A stretch of 17,573 nucleotides of DNA from DATNBT01 sp964579765. GTDB taxonomy: Bacteria; Acidobacteriota; Vicinamibacteria; Vicinamibacterales; CAVVIG01. Position numbers and translations under genes: made by a program. The stretch's first letter is position 1. Every line of letters starts with the position of its first letter. The notes beneath the pieces are model-generated. The model was given only the letters and a program-made list of their open reading frames with translations, ran no database searches and had not been told where the DNA came from. Positions 12,226 through 17,573 of the stretch are shown here, piece by piece. Location: contig CAZOIK010000406.1 in assembly GCA_964579765.1 (NCBI GenBank), forward strand, positions 1 through 17,573, in the 5' to 3' direction.

Positions 12226-14088
12226 CTAGGGCTGATCGCCGGTGTCGAGATGCAGTTCGCTGCGCAGGCGCGACGCGAGCGCTGGACGCGACTTGTCGAG
12301 ATCGTGCGTCTCGCCCGGGTCCGCGCGCAGGTCGTAGAGCTCCTCCTTGCCGTACTGCGGCGTCGCGATCAGCTTCCACAGCGCGTCGTGATCGCGATAG
12401 ACCACCGCGAAGCGGTTCGGCAGGAAGTACGTCTGGTGATGCGTGAACCGAACTGGCGTCGGCGACAACAGCGACTGTCCCTCCCACGTCGAGGGAATCG
12501 GCAGGCCGAGGCGATCGAGAATCGTCGGCGCGATGTCCACCTGTGTCGCGAACGTGAGGTCGGGATACTGCGCGGACGGAATGTCGTAGAGCAGCAGCGG
12601 GATGCGGATGTCCTGGTTGTAGAGATGCCACCCGTGCGCCCAGTGCCGCTCGCCCAGGCCCTCGCCGTGATCCCCCGTCACGACGACGACCGCGTCGTCG
12701 AGATAGTGCTTCGCCGCGAGCGCGTCGAACACGCGGTGGATCATGCCGTCGGCCTGCAGCACCTTGTCGTCGTAGCGATCGGGTTTGTTCAGCTGCGAGA
12801 CGATGCGGTACGGGTCGATGCCGGGGCTGACGCGATCGTCGGGCCGCGTGAACACGTGCGACTCGGGAAACTGGACGCCGAGGTAGTGCGTGGACATCAG
12901 GTGGACGTAGAAGAACGCCGGCCGATCGGGCGACGCCGGCGGCACGCGCTCGAGCCCCTCGAGGACGAGGCGGTCGTCGTCCATCGTGTAGCGGCGCGCG
13001 TCGGTGCCGTCGAAGAGATGCTCCTCGCTCGCGTGATAGAAGCGCGGCAGCCCGTTCCACGCGCGGTGATTCCCCGAGAGCAGGAACCACGTGTCCCAGC
13101 CCTCATCGTGCAGGACGTCCTGCAGCTGAAACGTCTCGGCGCTGATGTCGCGGAACTCGCGGCTGCTGAGCGTGCTCGTGATGCCGCAGAACGACTCCGA
13201 GCACGTCGAGAACGCGTCCGCCACCTGCTTCATCCTGCCGCTCTCGACGAGCGACGCCAGAAACGGCGTCGTCTTGCGCGCGTAGCCGTACACCTGCATG
13301 CGGTCGGCGCGCAGCGAATCGACGATGACGAGGACGACGTTCTTGCGATGTGCGGCGGACACCGCTTTGGGATACGCCGCGCGCAGCTCGGCGTCGCGCG
13401 TGGCCATGGCGTGCCGGCGCGCGGACGGCTCGAAGGCGAAGCCGTCGGGACGGAAGAAGCTCGAGACGAGCTCGTTCTTCCAGTACAGGTTGTCGCGGTC
13501 GGCGACACCCGCGGTGATGGTCGTGCCGAAGACGCCGGCCAGCGCGAGCGCCGTGACGCCGACGCCCACGCCGCGCAGCCTCCCGGCACGCGGCGGTGCC
13601 CCGAACCACGCCTCGACGCCGTCGTCGATCGGCCGTCCGAAGAACGCGAACGCGGCGGCGATGGCGGCGAGCGTCCCGCCCGCGAACACGCTGATGCCGG
13701 TGGCGCCGATCGGGAACGGCTCTCTGCCCGACCACACCGTCGGCGCGAACGCCGACACGAGGTGCGCGGTGATGTTGCGGTCCCACGACAGCGTGCTGAC
13801 GACGTTCAGCGCGTAGAGATACGCCTGCACGGTGCACGTGGCGGCGAGGAGGACGCGAAAGGTGCTGCGCGGCCATCGCCGTCCCGCGCGCGCGCTGACA
13901 TCGACCAGCGCGCCGGCGAGCGCGAGCAGCGCGACGTCCCATTCGGCGACGAGGAGCACGTGCGCCGCCACCGCGCGGACGCCGTAGCCCGACTCCCACG
14001 CCAGCGCGCTCGCCGCCGCGGCGCTGACGATCACATGACCGCCGACGACCATCGCGAGAGCAAGCCGCTGGCGTGCGCCAGTTTGCAT
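12226..14088 (-). CDS. Membrane-anchored sulfatase-superfamily enzyme (phosphotransferase-like)
   Basis: A 620-residue protein. The first 200 residues hold about five hydrophobic segments (near 10-30, 40-62, 78-98, 128-150, 172-194), followed by a periplasmic alkaline-phosphatase/sulfatase-superfamily domain from about 248. Seen there are V-V-L-V-I-V-D-S-L-R-A-D-R (D257, metal), V-T-G-D-H-G-E-G-L-G-E (D473, H474) and H-W-A-H-G-W-H (481-488). The nucleophile region reads F-S-T-C-S-E-S-F-C (293-301) and lacks the C/S-x-P-S-R sulfatase signature, so a phosphoglycerol or phosphoethanolamine-type transferase acting on envelope glycans or lipids is as likely as a sulfatase. The membrane-plus-catalytic layout resembles LtaS/OpgB/EptA enzymes. 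The ATG at 14088 has no Shine-Dalgarno sequence; TACACT lies 10 bases upstream. It is 43 bases downstream of the diadenylate cyclase gene on the same strand and may be co-transcribed. Confidence 0.85.
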   Translation of the reverse strand: MQTGARQRLALAMVVGGHVIVSAAAASALAWESGYGVRAVAAHVLLVAEWDVALLALAGALVDVSARAGRRWPRSTFRVLLAATCTVQAYLYALNVVSTLSWDRNITAHLVSAFAPTVWSGREPFPIGATGISVFAGGTLAAIAAAFAFFGRPIDDGVEAWFGAPPRAGRLRGVGVGVTALALAGVFGTTITAGVADRDNLYWKNELVSSFFRPDGFAFEPSARRHAMATRDAELRAAYPKAVSAAHRKNVVLVIVDSLRADRMQVYGYARKTTPFLASLVESGRMKQVADAFSTCSESFCGITSTLSSREFRDISAETFQLQDVLHDEGWDTWFLLSGNHRAWNGLPRFYHASEEHLFDGTDARRYTMDDDRLVLEGLERVPPASPDRPAFFYVHLMSTHYLGVQFPESHVFTRPDDRVSPGIDPYRIVSQLNKPDRYDDKVLQADGMIHRVFDALAAKHYLDDAVVVVTGDHGEGLGERHWAHGWHLYNQDIRIPLLLYDIPSAQYPDLTFATQVDIAPTILDRLGLPIPSTWEGQSLLSPTPVRFTHHQTYFLPNRFAVVYRDHDALWKLIATPQYGKEELYDLRADPGETHDLDKSRPALASRLRSELHLDTGDQP

Positions 14089-14131
14089 GGACGTTACAAG
14101 TGTAGTGCATGGCGTGGGTCACATCCGCGCG

Positions 14132-15274
14132 CTACGGCCGCGCGCCGGACGGCGGGGACGTCAGCGTGACGTGGAGGACGCGCGGTTCGAGGCGCTCGAC
14201 CCTGATGCCGAGCGGGATGTCGAGCATGGACGCGTCCACGAGCACGACGTTCTTGCCGGCGTGCGCCTGCGCCAGGTCGGCGCGGGCGACGAGGTCGGCG
14301 AGGCTCACCGACCCGAAAATGAAGTCCGTCCCGCGCAGCCACACCTGCAGGCTCTCGGCCGACTGCGAATCGATCACGAGGCCGTTCGGCACGTTCGTGA
14401 ACTCCACCGGCACGCTCTGCACGCGCACCGACTTGCCCGGCAGCAGAAACGTCGCGCTCCACACGAGCACCGACAGGACGATGGACGCGGCCACGACGCC
14501 CGCCGTCACGCGCCGCCGGTGCCGCGTCTGATGCGGCCGCGCGGTTTCGGGACGCGTCGTGTCTTTGAGCGTCTCGACGAGCGCGTCGGCGTCGGCCACG
14601 GCCGACGCGACGCCTTCGCGCATCAGCGTCACCGTCCCGCGCTCCTCCGAGACGACGATCACGCTCGCGTCCGAGCGCTCGCTCAAGCCGAGCCCCGCGC
14701 GATGCCGCGTGCCGTATTCCTCGGGGACGGGACGCTGCGTCAGCGGCAGAATGGCGCCGGCCTGCGTCACCTGGTCGCCGTCGATGATCACCGCGCCGTC
14801 GTGCAGCGGCGACGCCTTCTGGAAAATGGCCAGCAGAAGCTCGGGGGAGACGCGCGCGGCAATCGGCACGCCGCTCGTGATCAACTCGGCGACCGAGTCG
14901 TCTTCGAGGACGACGATGAGCGCGCCGCAGCGGATGCGCGCCAGCGCGAACGCCGCGCCGGCGACCGACGCGAGGACCGGCAGCTGGCTCTCGCGCGCCG
15001 CGCGTCCCGGCAGGTCGAGCCGCATGACGGCGCGCCGCAGCTCCGGCTGAAAGGCGACGACGAGCACGAGCAGCGCGAGGACGGTGGCCGCGTCGAGCAC
15101 CCAGCTGGTGATGAGGAGGCCGAGCTGATCCGTGAGCAGCGCGCCCACGCGCAGGGCGACGATGCTCAACGCGAGCCGCAGCGCGCGGGCTTCGGTGCTC
15201 CACCTCAGCAGGAGCGCCATCGCGATCGTGAGCACCACGAAATCGACCGCGCCCTGCCAGCGAAGCGCCGCCAT
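14132..15274 (-). CDS. cdaA: CdaA-type diadenylate cyclase fused to a YbbR (CdaR-like) domain
   Basis: A 380-residue protein making c-di-AMP from two ATP. Three membrane helices (about 10-24, 33-49, 52-75) precede a cytoplasmic DAC (DisA_N) domain at about 95-215 with the D-G-A motif at 159-161 (S-P-L-H-D-G-A) and the R-H-R motif at 190-192 (G-T-R-H-R-A-G-L-G). After a basic linker comes a fourth membrane helix (about 256-277) and an extracytoplasmic YbbR-like domain (about 283-372: V-P-V-E-F-T-N-V-P-N-G-L-V-I ... V-W-L-R-G ... I-P-L-G-I-R-V-E-R-L-E-P). In Firmicutes the YbbR part is the separate regulator CdaR, encoded next door; here both are one chain. The ATG at 15274 matches the family start; the in-frame start at 15337 adds 21 polar residues. 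TATACT ends 7 bases before this ATG, so the message may be leaderless. Confidence 0.9.
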   Translation of the reverse strand: MAALRWQGAVDFVVLTIAMALLLRWSTEARALRLALSIVALRVGALLTDQLGLLITSWVLDAATVLALLVLVVAFQPELRRAVMRLDLPGRAARESQLPVLASVAGAAFALARIRCGALIVVLEDDSVAELITSGVPIAARVSPELLLAIFQKASPLHDGAVIIDGDQVTQAGAILPLTQRPVPEEYGTRHRAGLGLSERSDASVIVVSEERGTVTLMREGVASAVADADALVETLKDTTRPETARPHQTRHRRRVTAGVVAASIVLSVLVWSATFLLPGKSVRVQSVPVEFTNVPNGLVIDSQSAESLQVWLRGTDFIFGSVSLADLVARADLAQAHAGKNVVLVDASMLDIPLGIRVERLEPRVLHVTLTSPPSGARP

Positions 15275-15506
15275 CAATTCCAGTATACGAGCCGCTGCCG
15301 AGGGACTTCTCTCATGCGACAAAACGACGCGGCGCACGTGTAATTCCTGCGTGCCGCCGCGCGGGACGCCGGCGCGTCGAAGCTGAACCGTACCGCCGCA
15401 TCTTCTTCAGGTCGAACGCGTTTCGCGTCTTCACGAGCTCTGGTATCGCGCTTGCGTCCGACGGGCGGCGTCCCCACGTCGCGCGCCGAATTACCAGGGA
15501 GGCATG
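15275..15506. other. Divergent intergenic region, cdaA / histidine kinase
   Basis: These 232 bases separate two divergent starts. On the minus strand TATACT (15282-15287) lies 7 bases before the cdaA ATG, a strong -10 match without a clear -35. On the plus strand AGGGAGG (15496-15502) is the kinase ribosome binding site. I see no convincing plus-strand promoter, repeat or small gene in the remainder. Confidence 0.5.
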
Positions 15507-17573
15507 ATGCTCGATCGCCGTGTTGTGCCGTACGTGTTCGCGCTCTCCATCTGCGCGTGCGCCGCGGTGGCCGAGCCGCGGCTGCTTCGCACGGCCGGCC
15601 CCGGGTACGCCGGCGCGGTTGTCGCGGGCGTGGCCGTGGTCGCGGGCATCCTGGTGTGTCTCGCGACCCGCGAGCTCCATCGCCGGCTCGCGCGCGAAGA
15701 GCGCGGACGCCAGCACGCCCTGCGCGCGCTGCGGCACAGCCGGCAGCTCGAGGCGCTGGCGACGGCGTTGTCGAAGGCGCAGACGACCGCCGAGGTGACG
15801 CACGCGTGCCTCACCGAGCTCGTCCCCGCCGCCGACGCCGTCGTCGGCGCGCTGGCGCTGCTCAATGACGACGGGACCGATCTGGACATCGTGGACAGCG
15901 TCGGCCATGCCGACGCGGAGGTGGCGAGCCGCCAGCGCGTGCCGCTCATGGCGCGGACCGTGTTGACCGAGGTCGTGCGGCGCCACGTCTCGCTGTCGGT
16001 GGACGCGCCCGAGCGCCGCTGCGTCGAGCGTCCCGATCTCGTCGTCGATCCCGTGCTGACCGCAAGCGAGCGCGCCATCGCGATGCCGCTGCTCGTCTCC
16101 GGCCGCCCGATCGGCGTCGTCGTCCTCGGGTTCCGGCAGTCGCGCGAGATGCCGGGCGAGCGCCAGAAGCTGGTCGTCGCCGCGGTCAAGCGGACGGCGC
16201 TGGCCGTCTACCGCGCGCGCCGGTACGAGCTGGCCGAGCTCGCGCGGGCCGAGGCCGAGGCGTTTCGCCGGCGGGCGGATCTCGAGCTGCGCGAACGGCA
16301 GAAGGTGGAGGCCGCGCTGCGCGAGAGCGAAGCGCGGTATCGCGCGCTCGCGGCGCGGACGACGCGGCTCTATCAGTTGAGCGCCGGGCTGTCGGAGGCC
16401 ATCACGCTCGACGCGGTCGCCAAGGTGGTCGTGCGTCAGGGCAGGACCGTGGCCGGCGCGTCGTCGGGGATGGTGGCGCTGCTCGGAGACGGGCGGCGGT
16501 TCGAGACGCTGCACGCGGAGGAGTATCCGGCGCAGATCGTCGAGGCGTGGCGCAGCTTTCCCGCCGAGCACGGGTTGTGCGCGACGGCGGCCGTTGACTC
16601 GACCCGCGCCGTCTACATCGGGTCGTTCGCGGAGTGGCAGCAGCACTATCCGCGGTCGGCGTCGATGGCGGCCGACGGCGGGTACGCGTCGGCGGCGGCG
16701 CTGCCGCTCATGGTCGAGGGATCGGCCATCGGCGCGCTGCTGTTCCACTTCACGGTGCCGGTGAACTTCGACGACGAGTATCGCGCGCTGCTGACGTCGA
16801 TCGCGCAGCACGCGGCGCAGGCGATCGACCGCGCGCGGCTGTACGAGACGGCGCAGCAGGCGCGCGCGGACGCCGAGGCGGCCAACCGGTCGAAAGACGA
16901 CTTCCTCTCCATCGTCTCGCACGAGCTGCGGACGCCGCTGAGCGCGGTGCTCGGGTGGGCGGCGATGCTGCGCGCGCAGACGCTCGACGCGGCGCGCGCG
17001 CCCCGCGCCGTCGAGGCCATCTACACCAACGCGACGCGGCAGGCGCATTTGATCGACGAGCTGCTCGACGTGTCGCGCATCGTCGCCGGCCGCGCGCCGC
17101 TCGACCTGCAGGAGGTGGATCTCGCCGAGGCCGTGCGCGGCGCCGTCGAGGCCATTCTGCCGCTCGCCGAAACCAGGCGGCTCGACGTGTGTCTCGAGCC
17201 GCTGCCCGGCGACGTGCACGTGCTCGCCGATCCGCGGCGGCTCGAGCAGGTCTTCCTGAACCTGCTCGGCAACGCGGTGAAGTTCACGCCCGAGGGCGGA
17301 CGCGTCGTCATCGACGTCGTCCGCGGCGAGCGCGCGCTCGACGTCCGCGTGACCGACACCGGCTGCGGCATCGACGCGGCGTTTCTGCCGCACGTGTTCG
17401 ATCGCTTCCGCCAGGCGAACAGCACGGCGAGGCGAAGCGCCGGCGGGTTGGGGCTGGGCCTGTTCATCGCGCGGCGGCTCGTCGAGGCGCAGGGCGGCCG
17501 CATTCGCGTCGACAGCGGCGGCGAGGGGCAGGGGGCGACGTTCACCGTGTCGCTGCCGCTCGCGGAGAGCCAG
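15507..17573 (+). CDS. Membrane histidine kinase with two GAF domains (3' end outside window)
   Basis: An open frame of 689 codons running off the window. Adjacent ATGs at 15504 and 15507 follow AGGGAGG; 15507 has the better spacing. Two hydrophobic segments (about 8-22 and 35-54) anchor the protein. A first GAF-like domain spans about 80-237 (A-M-P-L-L-V-S-G-R-P-I-G-V-V-V-L-G-F), a coiled linker of charged residues about 240-285, a second GAF domain about 290-448 (A-A-L-P-L-M-V-E-G-S-A-I-G-A-L-L-F-H-F). Then comes HisKA with the phospho-accepting H472 in S-H-E-L-R-T-P-L, and HATPase_c with the N box at N589 (N-L-L-G-N-A-V-K-F), D617-T-G-C-G, F-D-R-F-R-Q-A and G-L-G-L-G-L-F. The kinase core is complete; a receiver domain or further output could follow beyond the edge. 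The signal is unknown; its response regulator is not in the window. Confidence 0.9.
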   Translation, partial: MLDRRVVPYVFALSICACAAVAEPRLLRTAGPGYAGAVVAGVAVVAGILVCLATRELHRRLAREERGRQHALRALRHSRQLEALATALSKAQTTAEVTHACLTELVPAADAVVGALALLNDDGTDLDIVDSVGHADAEVASRQRVPLMARTVLTEVVRRHVSLSVDAPERRCVERPDLVVDPVLTASERAIAMPLLVSGRPIGVVVLGFRQSREMPGERQKLVVAAVKRTALAVYRARRYELAELARAEAEAFRRRADLELRERQKVEAALRESEARYRALAARTTRLYQLSAGLSEAITLDAVAKVVVRQGRTVAGASSGMVALLGDGRRFETLHAEEYPAQIVEAWRSFPAEHGLCATAAVDSTRAVYIGSFAEWQQHYPRSASMAADGGYASAAALPLMVEGSAIGALLFHFTVPVNFDDEYRALLTSIAQHAAQAIDRARLYETAQQARADAEAANRSKDDFLSIVSHELRTPLSAVLGWAAMLRAQTLDAARAPRAVEAIYTNATRQAHLIDELLDVSRIVAGRAPLDLQEVDLAEAVRGAVEAILPLAETRRLDVCLEPLPGDVHVLADPRRLEQVFLNLLGNAVKFTPEGGRVVIDVVRGERALDVRVTDTGCGIDAAFLPHVFDRFRQANSTARRSAGGLGLGLFIARRLVEAQGGRIRVDSGGEGQGATFTVSLPLAESQ

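Noticed and set aside
12196..14169. 657-codon plus-strand open frame
   Set aside because: It is the antisense shadow of the sulfatase-superfamily gene, composed mostly of Arg, Ala, Glu and Val.
14087..15343. 418-codon plus-strand open frame
   Set aside because: It is antisense to the diadenylate cyclase fusion, which has unmistakable DGA and RHR motifs.
15312..17393. 693-codon minus-strand open frame
   Set aside because: It is antisense to the histidine kinase, whose H, N, G1 and G2 motifs are all present. The product is low-complexity Arg/Ala/His-rich.
1..17573. CRISPR array, tRNA or rRNA
   Set aside because: I saw no regularly spaced repeats, no cloverleaf with CCA end and no conserved rRNA words on either strand.

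Overview
The window is high-GC DNA from a bacterial chromosome. The gene families (secreted proteins starting with a D-L-[ST]-G-x-W motif, PIG-L deacetylase, an HGSNAT-like acetyltransferase, phosphotriesterase-like hydrolase, secreted double-VOC protein) and the GC-rich codon use suggest an Acidobacteriota member, perhaps a Vicinamibacteria-like soil lineage. This is an inference from gene style; there is no rRNA or other marker to confirm it. I see no phage, insertion sequence, CRISPR array, tRNA or rRNA. The only clear accessory element is a VapBC-type toxin-antitoxin pair. No gene-free stretch exceeds about 235 bases.

Layout, left to right. (1) 1-834: the 3' part of a phosphotriesterase-like hydrolase, a short palindrome, then a secreted protein (953-1804). 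(2) 1847-3966, minus strand: a translationally coupled pair, a PIG-L zinc deacetylase followed by a multi-pass HGSNAT-like acetyltransferase. (3) 4054-4944, minus: a RodZ-like protein; 5051-5665, minus: a family I pyrophosphatase. (4) 5715-8348, plus: an apparent three-gene operon of an exported metallo-beta-lactamase-fold protein with a degraded metal site and two related secreted proteins. (5) 8357-9060, minus: VapC/VapB. (6) 9183-10349, plus: a YjbQ/UPF0047 domain carrying an extra C-terminal domain of about 200 residues. (7) 10407-11489, minus: exported two-domain VOC protein; 11632-12153, plus: exported protein of unknown function. (8) 12226-15274, minus: a diadenylate cyclase fused to a YbbR domain, followed by a membrane-anchored sulfatase-superfamily enzyme. 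(9) 15507 to the end, plus: a membrane histidine kinase with two GAF domains, cut by the window edge.

How the genes fit together: much of the window concerns the cell envelope. RodZ (cell shape), the CdaA-YbbR fusion (c-di-AMP, usually tied to peptidoglycan and osmotic control), the membrane sulfatase/phosphotransferase-like enzyme and the deacetylase/acetyltransferase pair all act at or near the membrane. The most distinctive items are the CdaA-YbbR fusion, the YjbQ fusion, the metal-site-degraded MBL protein in an operon with two DLSGW-type secreted proteins, the deacetylase/acetyltransferase pair, and a small family of GGCC-armed palindromes, one of which lies in frame inside a coding sequence.
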